DNA from: Halobaculum sp. MBLA0147
GTDB lineage: Archaea; Halobacteriota; Halobacteria; Halobacteriales; Haloferacaceae
Assembly (NCBI RefSeq): GCF_041361345.1
Contig: NZ_JBGKAD010000004.1
Location: 162,511-226,510 of the forward strand
Direction: 5' to 3'
Length of the DNA stretch: 64,000 bases
In this document: positions 30,301-42,400 of the stretch, one piece after another
How the letters are laid out: each line of letters opens with the position of its first letter
Position numbering within the stretch: position 1 is the stretch's first letter
Position numbers and translations under genes: made by a program
The notes under the pieces: generated by a model
Told to the model about the DNA's origin: nothing
Seen by the model: only the letters and a program-made list of their open reading frames with translations
Databases searched by the model: none

Positions 30301-30392
30301 GTGGTGAAGGAGGAACTGCGACAGGCAACAGCATCGAGACGAAAGAAGAGATGGTTATTGAAATCCTCAAAGCGCAAGCCAACGATGAGTGA
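27303..30392 (+). CDS. VirB4-family type IV secretion ATPase
   Basis: Protein of 1029 residues from ATG 27303. Walker A is GDIGAGKS (369-376) after GGHILRA; Walker B is RITVDEVHKLF (D613, E614). DISLQFITQTFEEFIQYDS and EQVEVIRQLERGES are further family hallmarks. The 130-residue N-terminal and 250-residue C-terminal tails are disordered and acidic. The extreme C-terminus (YLLDQNKQTLKTML, then KEEMVIEILKAQA) resembles a small SAP-like or helical binding module. VirB4 is the core ATPase of conjugative channels. Confidence 0.93.
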   Translation: MSQQEHPEQEPTSGETSSDSTPSTVESDQPADSPPPAGEPKPADTASDTTSDDESSSLLSRLRSRFSRDSTDQSTNSESAPPLGEDPSADRYQRPDFSSGFAGLREKWNHWRGGDGSLTDSAGYDFTGQTAGDAFLAPDSLAPGTKTVEIADDTVTRTLIVTGYQRNPPKFSLNGAITDSSLDFDATIKLRPYSTSDAETYLARKESQFDDRVNGALSGANDNPEADRREQEAIQHLKQQVGHGGTQTLYDVAIVITLYADSHSELDTAEDRLRTHLEDQAGMTLEGPPGTQLAGLRDSAPLGFEETIHRTNQRTQPMGSNAAASLFPFMNDSIFEEEGVLMGTNATYDTPIFLDIQNRNKGGHILRAGDIGAGKSVGAGVLDLRTAINYDNFDIAVIDPLGEFDGVNAALGGEHITIMGDEKFNPFRITKLPDHIIEATEDVIAPFEKKLTDVVTFYKRAFQLIGGSETTLNELHYGLLTYTVREAYNRKGITKDPRTHGNESPTVQFHREEVIQDIIENPEDYAETAIDVEVDKVRELARDLSVAMMPFESRYKNLYGRSEMEVDLSEGVYLDLRHLEAGSTEMGLMLHLTLSQIYEEAKATNNWVRITVDEVHKLFDNVEAAAFFEELTRHGRHFDISLQFITQTFEEFIQYDSSADEMSAPEVIQKQCGVKCFHPMDNPDEDVAREHFNLTSEQVEVIRQLERGESATNYAEYLLQVQDKGVHRIRHTPTKDELAVLDWNQGTDWTEDDVTEPESIRIRRLLDQYNQSTAPQVEDFDELDDQLRDQIVSRARNEASVLAEADPDVLLELLEDITVGDLVDALPDSDQESTDNSQSPPTAAVDTPSAEAVATNGASDRSPTPPSDDQPGSDNSPSRSTSVAAALKQQVEEVRAASSKPVDQSSDTEDTETGTMAIRNLISKELQDDEESTAPESDTAEAIEDTQAPAEADDADPQVNTDRSTTPQSPYDHPVAEEFSRDDIEYLLDQNKQTLKTMLSGEGGTATGNSIETKEEMVIEILKAQANDE

Positions 30393-31272
30393 CGAACGCG
30401 ACTCCCCTCGGATTCCAGATCAAGGCACCGCTGATCAGCCAGAATCTGCCGTCCCTGACGACACCGGTGACTCTCCGGAGTTCACCGAAGGGCGCGATCC
30501 AACAGAAGACACTGGGTACTCACGATCAGGAGAGCGCATCCCAGACGGCGATCGTGGCTTTGACGAGACTGATGGAACAGACACTGTTGACTTCGGTGAG
30601 ACGTCAGACGGTACAACACAGGGTGGAAGCGACTTTGCTGTCGCGTCACCCACTGAGTTCGATTCATCATCCGACTCAGGGACACCGGAGGACTCGTCTA
30701 CAGAGTCGAAAAACTCAGCCAGAGGACCAATCGAATCCCTTGGCTGGCCAGCAGGCCAGATCGATAGCGACATCGTATACGCGGGCTATCCAAGCGTTGT
30801 GAACTCGTTGTACTTCTACGTCGCCGCTGCATTCGTGATCCCTCTCTGCGCCAACTTTATCAGGCTGGTCGTTGCTGGGACAAATACACCTCTTGTGGCA
30901 CAAACTAACACAATGTGGGCAGAAGTCCCGAACATTTTCGCTGCGGTCCCAGCGCTCATCCTCGTGTTCACAGGTCTTCTCGCAATCATCGACTTCATCA
31001 ACCGACGGTATCAGTGGCTCGTCGTCACTGATAAGAAAGTGATCTACACTAAGGGCTATATTAATCCCTCACCATTCACTACCGGCTTCAGCGACATCAG
31101 AAACGTCGAACACGGAGAACGGATTGGACTCAGGCTCCTGAACCTCGGGAAAGTGAAAATCTCAACGTCAGGCGACAAGGGACCCGAGGTTGTGACCGGA
31201 ATCCTACGCAACCCACAAAAGGCAGCTAACGCGATCAACTCACGGAAAGATAAAGCACAATCAGCCGAGTGA
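30385..31272 (+). CDS. PH-domain (bPH2-like) membrane protein
   Basis: Protein of 295 residues from ATG 30385, overlapping the VirB4 gene by eight bases. The first 110 residues are acidic and disordered. Two hydrophobic helices follow (YFYVAAAFVIPLCANFIRLV and AVPALILVFTGLLAIIDFI). The C-terminal 75 residues read as a bacterial PH-like domain (WLVVTDKKVIYTKGYINPSP, DIRNVEHGERIGLRLLNLG, KVKISTSG). Such proteins usually act at membranes. Tight linkage to virB4 makes it a candidate structural or assembly part of this secretion system. Confidence 0.75.
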   Translation: MSDERDSPRIPDQGTADQPESAVPDDTGDSPEFTEGRDPTEDTGYSRSGERIPDGDRGFDETDGTDTVDFGETSDGTTQGGSDFAVASPTEFDSSSDSGTPEDSSTESKNSARGPIESLGWPAGQIDSDIVYAGYPSVVNSLYFYVAAAFVIPLCANFIRLVVAGTNTPLVAQTNTMWAEVPNIFAAVPALILVFTGLLAIIDFINRRYQWLVVTDKKVIYTKGYINPSPFTTGFSDIRNVEHGERIGLRLLNLGKVKISTSGDKGPEVVTGILRNPQKAANAINSRKDKAQSAE

Positions 31273-31307
31273 CACACCCTCTGAAGAAGACCCCACAGCG
31301 AGAGGAG

Positions 31308-33008
31308 TCAGATCGGGTGATCAATCTTGTCGCGGACATCAAGTGATGGCCGAGGCCCTGATACCGAATCCAAATCAGCGTTTTCTGCCGTCTCAATCGT
31401 CACCGCGAGTACCTCAGCTGGGCTCATTGACGGATCTGTCTCGAACTCCTCATGCACCAGCCCATCAGCGGGCCACAGACTCCCGTCGGCCACCTTGAGC
31501 TCGAGTGTGATGTCGTCCGGCTTCTCATCTGGATGGTGAACGGAATCCCCACTCTCGCGCTTTTGCCGGACAGTCTCAACCGCGGCCTGATGCTCCTGCT
31601 TCGCCTTCTCAGCGTAGGAGTGCGGCGGTCGCTTCGGGAACTGGTATGGCAAGACATCCTCAAATTTGTCCGGAAACAAGCGGGGGATTTCGTTTCCGCT
31701 ATACACGGAGGTGGTATCCCACCGCTCGTAGGGACGGCCATACGTGGCTGGCTGGTCACGGATCGCCGCTATGCCCCCGAGTGGATATGCAAAGGCACCG
31801 ACAGCCTCCGGTCGGATAGGCGGCGCTGATCGACGGAGAAGGTGTTTCCGTCCTGCCTTCACATTATCTCCTCCGAAGAACGGCGGGTCATCGCGCAGAT
31901 GGTCTGGAACGGAGCCACCTGTAGCCACGCGCACGACATCCCGGCTGTTTGGGACTGGGCTGGGGCCTTCATACGTATTGTCTGGCTGGACTTGGATCGG
32001 GGGCAGCGACTCGAAGTCTGTGAGCAACGTTGGATCGAAATCTGTGACCGTGCGACGAGCCTCTGCCTGTGGCGTCGGTGGCGCAATCTCCAACGACTCA
32101 GGCAGATCTTCGTCACTAGGGTCACACTCGCTGCACAGCACTAACGCATCGCTCGTAGTGAGCCGCCCGGGATCACCATTTGGGATTATGCGAAGGTACA
32201 ACTCAGTCTCCTCACTTCGGCCCCGACAGTGCGAACACTTGTGATTATAGCTCGCTGCAACGACATCTTTCATCTGGGAGACAGCCTGCGTCGTGGTTGC
32301 ATCAGTCGGGTCTGACAACTGCTCAGCGAAGCCCACCCCCTCGGACACGAGTATATCTAACTCGACGCTCTCTGGAGGCGTCCCGGGTGGTTCGTTCCCT
32401 GTTTCCATCACACCATCAACCTCCTCGTCCTGACTTGGTAGCCCGTAGAGCCCACCGGCCGTCGAACTCTGTCCCAACTCAACTTCCCACGTTTCAAGCT
32501 CCTCTCGACTCGTACTTTCAGGGATATGGAGCATAGGTTGGTGTGGCAAGGTCGCGAGTGTGAGTTGCTGTGGAGGGAGAACCTCGTCAGCTGGTGGCCG
32601 CAGTGGACCTACAGCCCACGGATCAGCAGACGCGATCGCAGTGACCGAGTAGGTGTGGACTTCACGATTGTGTCTACTGCCGTGCGGTTGTGTGCCCACC
32701 GTGCTACTGCCATTCCGTTTGATCCGCCACACCTCAGAAGTATGTCGTGGGGCACACGCAGAACACCGGAGAGTGAAGTCGCGTTTCGTTGCGTATTCTA
32801 GTTCCCGTACGTGCGGGAGGGGAACGACGTAGATACCACGCTCGGCAACCGTCGCACCACATCGCAGACACATGCGGCCGCCTCTCACTGCGACAGTCTT
32901 CTTCAGGTGGGGGAGGTTTCCAGGCGTACTCCCCACTTCAACCGGACAACTATGGATTCGCGACGAACTGTCGTTGATCCGGCCGAAGGAAAACTCTCTG
33001 TACGTCAT
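31308..33008 (-). CDS. Zinc-binding protein with two CxxC pair modules, HNH-like
   Basis: Protein of 566 residues on the opposite strand. The first zinc module is MCLRCGATV with FTLRCSACAPRH. The second is SYNHKCSHCRGRSEETE with ALVLCSECDPSD. The second resembles the HNH-nuclease zinc scaffold, but the catalytic His/Asn positions are not evident. The rest is Pro/Glu-rich and of unknown fold. An AT-rich box (33025-33040) about 25-30 bases upstream fits a leaderless start. It is inserted between VirB4-side and VirD4-side genes; its role is unknown. Confidence 0.6.
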   Translation of the reverse strand: MTYREFSFGRINDSSSRIHSCPVEVGSTPGNLPHLKKTVAVRGGRMCLRCGATVAERGIYVVPLPHVRELEYATKRDFTLRCSACAPRHTSEVWRIKRNGSSTVGTQPHGSRHNREVHTYSVTAIASADPWAVGPLRPPADEVLPPQQLTLATLPHQPMLHIPESTSREELETWEVELGQSSTAGGLYGLPSQDEEVDGVMETGNEPPGTPPESVELDILVSEGVGFAEQLSDPTDATTTQAVSQMKDVVAASYNHKCSHCRGRSEETELYLRIIPNGDPGRLTTSDALVLCSECDPSDEDLPESLEIAPPTPQAEARRTVTDFDPTLLTDFESLPPIQVQPDNTYEGPSPVPNSRDVVRVATGGSVPDHLRDDPPFFGGDNVKAGRKHLLRRSAPPIRPEAVGAFAYPLGGIAAIRDQPATYGRPYERWDTTSVYSGNEIPRLFPDKFEDVLPYQFPKRPPHSYAEKAKQEHQAAVETVRQKRESGDSVHHPDEKPDDITLELKVADGSLWPADGLVHEEFETDPSMSPAEVLAVTIETAENADLDSVSGPRPSLDVRDKIDHPI

Positions 33009-33135
33009 ACACAGACACCTACCGCCGTACTTTACTTAAACGTGTGCCGGGGGCTTCACCGGGACAGACACCAGAGTTTTTCAGGGCTGGGGACGTTCTC
33101 AAAGTCACACCGGACGAGATGTCCGTGAGTAGCCA

Positions 33136-33402
33136 ATGCCATGCACACCAGGGTATCTAGTATATCCGAAATGGATCGTGACACTTGCGCTGCTTGGCGC
33201 GACTGTTCTCGGCTCTTTTGCCATCGGAGCCACGCCAGCACAGGCGTTGATCCGGAGCCCAAAGTGGGTACGCCGGATCACATTCGCTCGGAAGTATAGC
33301 ACATATATGGCGGTCGCTTTCGGGGTTAGTAGTATAGCATTCTGGCTGCTATTCGGAAGTCTCGTCGGACAGCAGCTCAGTCAATGTAGCGGCTTTTGGT
33401 AA
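33136..33402 (+). CDS. Small two-helix membrane protein preceding the coupling protein gene
   Basis: Protein of 88 residues with two hydrophobic helices (about 13-33, IVTLALLGATVLGSFAIGA, and 55-78, YMAVAFGVSSIAFWLLFGS) separated by a positively charged loop. The next gene encodes a VirD4-like ATPase with no evident N-terminal membrane helices, and it starts 13 bases downstream. This small protein could supply the missing anchor, though its positive loop suggests a topology opposite to VirD4's. The exact start codon is uncertain. Confidence 0.6.
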   Translation: MPCTPGYLVYPKWIVTLALLGATVLGSFAIGATPAQALIRSPKWVRRITFARKYSTYMAVAFGVSSIAFWLLFGSLVGQQLSQCSGFW

Positions 33403-33415
33403 CACGGTCATACAC

Positions 33416-36400
33416 ATGAGCAACCCAGACTCCACCGAACAAGCAGGTATCACCGGTACAATCAAAGATGCGATTGATAGCGTCATTCAGCGGTACAAAC
33501 TTACCGTCCCATACGAGCCAGTCCACCTTACGTCAGGGCTTCGCGAGTCCCTCCAATCGGCACTGAGAGCCCACACAGACTCGGCTGTTCTGCGCCTTCG
33601 TCCCTATCGCGAAGGTGATGGCCTCCTTGTCGGCGAGGAGTTCGTCTCTGAACTCCACACGCATATGTGGGACTACTCTGCTCTCCAGCACCTTATTAGA
33701 GGGCGAGTGCAAGACGCTCCACAGCCTCTCTCATATGAATTCTGGTGGGATGGCGACTACCTCAATCTGAACTATGTCGTCCCCGACGACCAGTACTACG
33801 GAGTGTTGAACGAACACGTTCTTGACTACTATCCAGACGCAGAACTCACGACACAGGAGCGCGCTTGGCCCCGTATCGACGGCCACTACTATGTCAGTGG
33901 TGGCACGCTCGAGCTCAAGCATCCCCGATACCGCCCGATCGAGACATACGAGATCGACGAAGAGGAAAACTACGAACCGGACCGCGACCCTGATCCACTG
34001 AAGTCGCTCACAGGCTCAATGGCCGCCCGAACAGACGAGAAAGTTCTTGTCCAAGTCGTGATGCGGCCTGCCGCAGACAATTGGACCGAAGGCCGATTCT
34101 ACGAGGAGCCGGCCGAAACCATCGGAAAATACTATGACATGCAACAGTTTGAGAAGACCGGTCCATTCTCCTACCGCAACCGCGATCCAAAAGAGTGGGA
34201 ACAGGACTACTCTAACTACCTGAAGGGGCTAGATGAGCAAACGGCCTTCGACGTCAACATCCGATACTTTGTCTTCTCCCCACGCGCACAGTCGGCTTCA
34301 AGAACAGCCAGCGACATCGGCCAGACGTTTGAACGACGGTTCCAGACGCCCGAGTACAAACAGCGCTTCAAAGCACTTCCCATCCACGCGGTGAATATGG
34401 AAGAGGCGCTCACCCGAACCGGGCGCCGTGATCTCGTCGACCGTGAGGTCACGCTCACCGCCTCAGAACTCGCTGGGATCGTCCACCCGCCAAACAAAAC
34501 TGCTGTCTCACCAGCTATCTCTTGGACGAACAGCGGTGGTGGTGGGATCGGTCGTACAGAAGGCGATCACGCTGGCGAAGAATCGTTCACTGAAGCCACC
34601 GGCGAGACCGACATCACTGAGAAAATCACCATCGACACCTCGATCACCACCACGGCCCCACCAATCCCAGATGAATTCCAGGGCAGACACGTCAAGCCAG
34701 ATGAAGACAACCGGAGTCTCCGCTGGCGCTACCACCGTTACAAACAGACGTGGAACCGTCACCCAATCGCTCAGACGAAGGCTTTGATCACGCAGCCACT
34801 CAAAAGTGTCACCCGCCTCGCCCAGTCCGCCAGCGGGGTCGCGCAAACACACCTGTCGTCGGAGGCTACAGGAGCGGGTGACGGGGAAATCCTCCACGAT
34901 ACTCACGGATTCGATGATCCGTCGGACTTCGACTCGATGCGCCAACTTGATGACGACGAAGTAGAGCTGCTTCGGAACATCCTCACAACAAGCGGATACG
35001 ACACGCACTACGAGAAATACCACAACGCTGGACTCAGCATCGACGCGATCGCAAGCGTGTACACGAATCACGGAGACAAGGTCACGTGGGCGATTCGAAA
35101 CGAGATTGAAAAACCCGACGATCTTGATACCGCACTATACGATGAAGGGAGACGCCCGGGCTGTCTCGTCACAGCCCACGCAGAGGACTCTGCCAGCGCG
35201 CAACCAGCGGCCGAAGGAGACATAGATACTGAAGAGCCCACAGCAGCGGGAGAGACGGTGTCCGAGGAAGCCAAGGCGTCGCCTGCCGACCAAACCCAGC
35301 AACACGCACCCTCACCCGACAACTCCACGCCGAACGCCAACGTATCCGCTCGTCGATCAGCGGATGGCGGCAAACCAGCAACTGAGGACACGCAACCCAC
35401 AGAGACGCAGACAGAGTCAACTACTGAACCGACACCCAGCAGTCCCACTGACACCACCACAACTACATCTGCAGCAAGCCAGTCAGAGAACCTCCCCGAA
35501 CCGGCGTCTACCGCTGACGACTCGGCCCCAGGCTCAACCGATACGACTAGCACCGACAGCAGTGAAGACGATGTCGAACTCAGACCCTCTGATCCGGGTC
35601 CTGTTGAAGCCCCCAGTGGAGCATCCTACGATACACCGCTTGACCTCACTATCACAGATACCGAACGCGAATTGTATACGTCACCAAAGTCCGGCTGGCG
35701 AGGCGAAATCGAGACCGTCGTTCATACCGAAGAAGAGGGTCCGCTCCTCGGTCGAGATCTCGACGAACTACTCATTCAGAGCCAAAGCGAACATCCAGAT
35801 CAGCCCATCTTCATGGGACTTGCCCAGGGGCGAAATGCCGGCGTTCGCGAAGTCGGGATTCCCGAGGCGGCATGGAACATTCACGGCTGGGAGTTCGGGT
35901 CCTCCGGAGCCGGGAAGACGACATCGTTCGTCAACAAAGCGCATCAGGTGATCGAGAAAGGTCACGGGACGCTCTTGATCGATCCGAAGGGCGACTTCGC
36001 CACCGACGTACTGCGCCGTATTCCCGAAGATCGCTGGGAGGACGTGATTTACGTCGACCCAGCAGACAAACGGTTCTCTAAATCGGTTGCTCTCAACTTC
36101 CTCGAAGAGCCGACAAAGCCGTCTGATATCGAGAAGAACACCGCCATTGAATCGCAGATTGAAGACCTCATCGGGGCGCTGAAAGGAGACGACGTGTTCG
36201 GAAAGCGGATGGACGGCATCGCGCAAACGATGGCGAACGCGATGATCCGCTCCCGGCGTAACTACACCCTCGTGGATATGTTCAAGATTCTCAATGACCC
36301 CGAGGCACTGGATACGTTCGTCGACTCGGTGAAAGACGAGGGTCTCGAGATGGAGGCTGAATTCGCCGAGACAATCCGGCAGATGGACCACGATCTGATC

Positions 36401-39400
36401 GAGCCATTGATTCGCCGGATCAAGGATTGGGCTGAAAACCCCATCACACGGAGTATCATCGCCAACCGCGAGTCGACAGTTGACTTCGACCAAGCCGTTG
36501 ATGAGGGGAAAATCATCGTCGTCTCGCCGTCTGTCCAGAAGAAATCCTCGAAGCGGCTCATCGCGGTAGCAGTGATTCGCCGGATCTGGTCTGCAGTGCG
36601 ATCACGGCAAGAGGAGGGGAAGGACCTCCCACCATTCTTCGCGTTCATCGACGAACTACACGAGATCATCAACGAGAATTTCCGGCTGCCTGAGATCCTC
36701 GCTTTGGCGCGGTCAGCCAACCTCGGGTTGTACGTCGCCTCACAGAATCCCGAACAGATCGAGGAAGACATCATCAAACAGATCTTCGGGAACACAAAGT
36801 ACCAAGCAGCGTTCCAGCTGGAAAACGACGAAGACGCCGAACGGGTCGCCAAACAGTTCGACGAGACGGTCGAAGGGGGGGACCTCAGTGGCCTGCCACA
36901 GTATCAGTTCAAGCACAAGCCACTGATCGACGACGACCTTGACGCTGGGATCGTCCCCGGAAAGGCTACGACGGTAAAATCACTCCCGCCGACACCGCCG
37001 CGCTGGACACACAACGAAGTGACCGAACGCCTCCGAAAACGACTAGACGAAACCGGAAAAGAGCCAAACGAAAATGCTCTCTCAGAACTCGAGCTCATCC
37101 TCGATCGTGCCGAACGGGACGACCTCGCCCGGCACTGTATGCTCGAAGCAATCTGGGAAAGCGAAATCCGGAGTGATACCGGGACGGGACGGCTCCCACT
37201 CAAGGAGGTGATTCCACAGTTCAACCAGCGGTACAGCACCGACTTCGAGGACCTCACAGACGGCGTCTACATCCCGACGTCGTATGTCGACTGTGAGTAC
37301 CCACAAGACGCAGAACGGGCCACGGAACCAGCGACAGAACAGCACGAAGGCGGAGAGGTCACACTCGAGCACCTCGCCCACCCATCGATTGAGGTGAGTA
37401 TCACCGAAACAGGGAAACAGCACGTGCTGGATAGTGGTGACTTGACAGATCGTCAGAAGGCCTCCCACCGGCATGGTCTCAGAGAGACGTTCGTGACACT
37501 CGCCAAAACGGGATACGTCCCAACAGTCAAGCAGCAACGAGCACAAGAGAAAGCACCTGACGGCGAAGGGGACATCCCGATTGACACGGACGACGCCCCG
37601 CTCTCAGTGCTTACCGAGCGGGTGAACGAGTTCATCGAAAACAACGAGGTCGTCTCTCGGCTCTCAGGTGGCCGACCACTCCGGATCGAGTCTGAATCGA
37701 ACACATTCAAAAAGCCAGCTATGACGCTCGCGAAAGCGTCGCGGGCAGACGACGATGGGCAAGTCCCCCTGTACGTCACACCACACGTAGACGACCTTGA
37801 CGATGACAGAGATCGGGACAGAGGATACGCGCCAAGCGCGCTCGCGGACGCCTTCACTGACCCTCCACTTCGGAAAGAAAGTACACTCACCCCTCCCAAG
37901 ACATCCGAAGCAGACCCTCTCAAAGAGGAAGCCTACATCCTCTACAACAAGCGGAACCCAGTCCCACTCGATGTCCAGACTGACACCACCCTGTACCCGC
38001 TGATTGAGCGCTCAGGGAGTGGCCGTGACCAAGCATGGTGGGTGTCACGCCCAGACGACCCAATGATCCGACTATACGACGGGAGAGGTGATGATGCCAC
38101 AGAGTGGGCCAGTCTCAGACCCGAAACAGTCTTCGACGCTGACCCGACTGATTTCAAAGCCTATGCGGTCGAGAAGGCTGATGGAAGCTACACGGTTCAC
38201 TATGCCAACAAAGAGAAGACCGTAGATAATAAGACTGCGCTCGAAGCCGAGTACTTGATCGTCCCGCAACCGCTCGTTCCGCGAGTCGAATTCAACATTG
38301 ACGATCCGACCCAGTTCGACTACCAAGTCCTCCACAGAGCCCCTGCAGTAACGGGGTCAGACGGTGCCGCTTCAAGCGCACCGAATGACTCCAGTACTGA
38401 CGAAGACCCCACAGAGGAGGAGGGGGAGGAGGAAGAGGCGGGTTACGGTGGCCCACTCACACACTATACACCACCACAATATCCCGTGGATGCAGGCCCC
38501 ACCGACGAGGTATGGGTTCGGGCATCCAAGCTCCCGCTGGTGTACAATGACGGTGATTACGAGTGGCTCTTCTCCCCTGACGAGTGGGACGACAAGCAGA
38601 TCGTCGACGACATCACTGGGAATCCAGAGGCAAGCAAGCAGCACATCAATCTGCTAGCAGAGTACCGTGAAGGTGTCCACCGGACAGAAACGCTTACGAG
38701 TCCGGACACAGCACTCGAGCCGGTCACGTATCACCCACATGACCAACCCGCCGAACGAGACGGAGAACAATTCGGTGGGAACGCCGGATCTGAGGAATCA
38801 GCAACCACCGCTGACGACACTCCCTCTCGACCCATGAGAAACCTCGATCGATACACACCCACAGAGAGAAGCACCTACACTCGCTTCGATCCTACAGAGG
38901 CCGATGTCGTCCACGACGCAGCAAGAACTGCCGAACAGGCCAGTACCTACGACTTCTGGCTGGAACTGGTTGACCCAGACCTCACAGGACCCGAAGACAT
39001 ACTGGTTGACCAGACCGTCCCGGAAACCAAACTCGCAGACGGTGAGGTGGTTACGCGAGACCAACTCCGTGGGATGATCATTCAAAACACGAGTATCGCC
39101 GTCGACGGCCCTGCGGACGACGCAATAGAGATCGGGGTTGAAGCCGGCTGGCTCATCACAACGACAGCTGAGGACTACTTGCGCCAGATTGGTGGCGACG
39201 CGTGGGAAAGCGGGATCAAACAACTCCCCAACGTTGAGGCAGACACGCAGTTATTCGCGATAGTTACACCAAAAACTCGCCCCGGAGAACTCATCCCACC
39301 AGAACACCGGTTCACAGCAGCTGATTGGGAAGACATCTTCGAAGGCGCAGGAGACTCACAAGCGGCGAGAGAAGAACGTGCACTCACGCAAGTCATCAGA

Positions 39401-42400
39401 GTCACACTCAACCGAAAGGATGAGAACGTCACTAGGGGGCTCCCGACAGAAGTCGTCACAAAATCTCTCATCCAGCTTGGGGTGATCAATACTCACATCC
39501 AACACGTCGAAACCCGTCCAGCAAGCGATACGGAGGACAACACTGATCAGCACCTGTACGAGCGCATCAGAACACGATACGATCAGCGTGTCGTTGACAT
39601 CTGGGAATACAGCCGATCCACAATCGGGGAAGACACGCTCCCGTGGGACGTGCTCCTCGATAGCGCCATGCAAACATCGTCTGCTGGCTTTGAACAAGCA
39701 AAAGCAGAGGTCAACCGCCTCGTCGACGCGGGGGCAATCGAGGAAACCAATGGCCAGTACAGAGCCGTCCCGATCGGCAACGGGACCGAACCAGGCCACA
39801 CAGGCACGCACTCAGAGCACGACGACGATGATGATAACGACGACCACGGCCCTGTAGGCAACCCACCAAGTGATGGTCCTCCCACTAGCACCGGGAGCAG
39901 CAGTGACCACAGTGCCGAGACGTCCATGACGGACATCGCTGGCACCGATGACGAACAGACGAACACCCCTGACAGCTCCACGACCGAAGCAGACACCAAC
40001 GGGGCAGATGCTGGCACAGAGGTGCTACACGGGCTTGACGAGGAGCAAGAGACTGCTCCCGACAGTACTGACACTGAAGACGAGACTCCCACCAGCGACA
40101 AACTCGAATCAATCATGGCCGATCCCGACATCAACACACCCGACCTTGGAGAGGCGGACAGCAAACCAGCCCCCCCGGTCCAGGAGGCACTCACCGCTGC
40201 GGCAGAGGCCTTCCGCGCGGCTGCGCTCGCCCCGCAGACACTGGAACAGGCGAAAATCTTGAGTCCATTCCTCACCGCAACGACGCACAGCGTGGAGACG
40301 TGGCTCGATGATGTCCAATCAATCGTTGACGAGAACGACGGAGAACTCCCTCACTGGAAGGTTCTCGAAGCGGCTCGACGCCACAATGGTGAACACGGCT
40401 ACGAGGAGGGGGCCCACCGGTGGGAACAAACCCTCCCGTACGATCCAGACACGCTCCCCGGCGACTGGACAGTCGAGGAGATCGCCGCCCTCAGTCCCCC
40501 GACCGACGAAGGGAGTCTCCCACCGATCCACCCGGAGGACTACTTCACCGACGCGCTCTACGAGCTGACAGTCGACAACGGGACCGTCAGTCTCACTCGC
40601 CACGCCCCAGACAGACTCCCAGACAGCCGCAAGCACGACCTCAAAGGGCGGCTGTACGCTGTCACCTCTCGCGGGTGGAGCGAGGACATCGCCGACGAAA
40701 AGTACCTCGGCTATGCCCCCAACGACTCAGAGGCACTGCTCGACCGCCTGCTACAGAAAGGAATTACTCGCGAACAGATGCTCGCTGCCTCCCTCTTCAG
40801 GCCTCGCGCCGACCTCACCGAACTTGGAGCGCCCGAGAAGGCACAAGAACTCGGCTACATCCCGTCAGACCCATCCTCAATCCCCACAACAGAAGAGGAA
40901 TCTGCGTACCCGGTCGATGACAATCCTGACGATCACGATGGCTCCCTGGCCGAGTACTACGATCTGAAGCTCCCCCAGACGCTCAAAGACCGCTTCGTCT
41001 TCCCGTACTTTAACAGCCAAAACGACCCGGTCTACTTCATTACACGGCGGCCACCGCACTCAGACAACGGGCCGAAATACCAGAAACTCTCACAGAGCGC
41101 AGACCACACGTTCGTCGAGGAACCGATCTACGGGATTCCGTCGATCAACGAAGGCGACCCGCTCGTGATCACGGAGGGAATGGCAGACGCGATCACCTGC
41201 CACGACTTCGGTATTCCAGCAATCTCACCGGTGACGACCCAATTCAAGGACAAACACGTCGATCCGGTGAACCGGCTTATTGATGAATACGATATTCCGA
41301 CCGTCTACATCATCAACGATACCGACATCCCCACTGCCACTGTGGCCGCCGAGGCAGACGACACCGAGAAAGTCACGCTCAGGACCGATCCCAGTAACCT
41401 CCAGGACGCAACAGGCCTTGGACAAACTGTCCCAGAAACGGACACCGACTACAAGCGGAACGAGCAGGCACAGCGAATCGCAGCCCGCCCACTCACACAA
41501 GAGAACCTGACCATCGAAGAGACGGGGTCAAACCCCGATCCCGAATTTGCCGACCAGCTACTATCTGTTGACGAGGCGGAGACTCACCAAGGAGGCCAGC
41601 CGACCACAGACATCGCTGTCCCGTCAGCACTCGTCTCCGGGTCTCACCGGGTGAAGCTTAACTATCCCGTCCCGACCGGATCAGGGAGCGAAGAGATCGA
41701 CGGAGCACTGTCACTCCACAACGCAGGTCGAAACATCAGTCTCGGCCAACGAGGCCCCATCGGTGACAGGCTCACCGTCAAACACTCTGGTGCAGGAGTA
41801 AAGAGCGCGGTGACACTCGTCGAGAAGCTAGAGAGAGGCTCCGATGTTGACATCCGGATGCTGCACCTCCCAGCGTTCGGCCCCGAGGGTGTCGACCTCG
41901 ACGACTACCTCCAAGGCGGCTGGCTCGAACTCATCCCGCCTCTCCCGTGGGTGTTCCACGTCTACAGCGAAGTCGGGACCGCCGACATCACCCAGTACGA
42001 CCCCGATCCTGACGACTCGTGGATCACACACCTCGCGTGCAACGGGGACATGCAGATCAGCTCTCGCGCCAACGACGTCGGACAGACCGCCGCGGCCATG
42101 CCACAGAACAGACGGGAAGCCTCGAGCACGCCAGACAGGGACCACCCCCCGTTCGAAGATCCCACACCGGAGGTGCCGACAGACGGTTCTATCGACAGCC
42201 GGGAAGACCTCCCGCCGGCAATCAGGTGGATCGACAAGCCGCACATCCCCGCCTCGGCGGGGTCGAATCACGCCGCTCGCGACGATCCCTATAGCCGGAT
42301 CGGCTACGACAACGACGATCCCGCTACGAAGGGTCGAGAACGCGAGTGGATGGAGAAACACTTTGATGTCCTCTCGCCGGGGGAGGAAGCCGGCACCTGG

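Noticed and set aside
31308..32300. Plus-strand open frames opposite the zinc-binding protein
   Set aside because: The minus-strand frame has coherent composition, two zinc modules and a promoter; the plus-strand frames are Trp/Arg/Ser-rich shadows.
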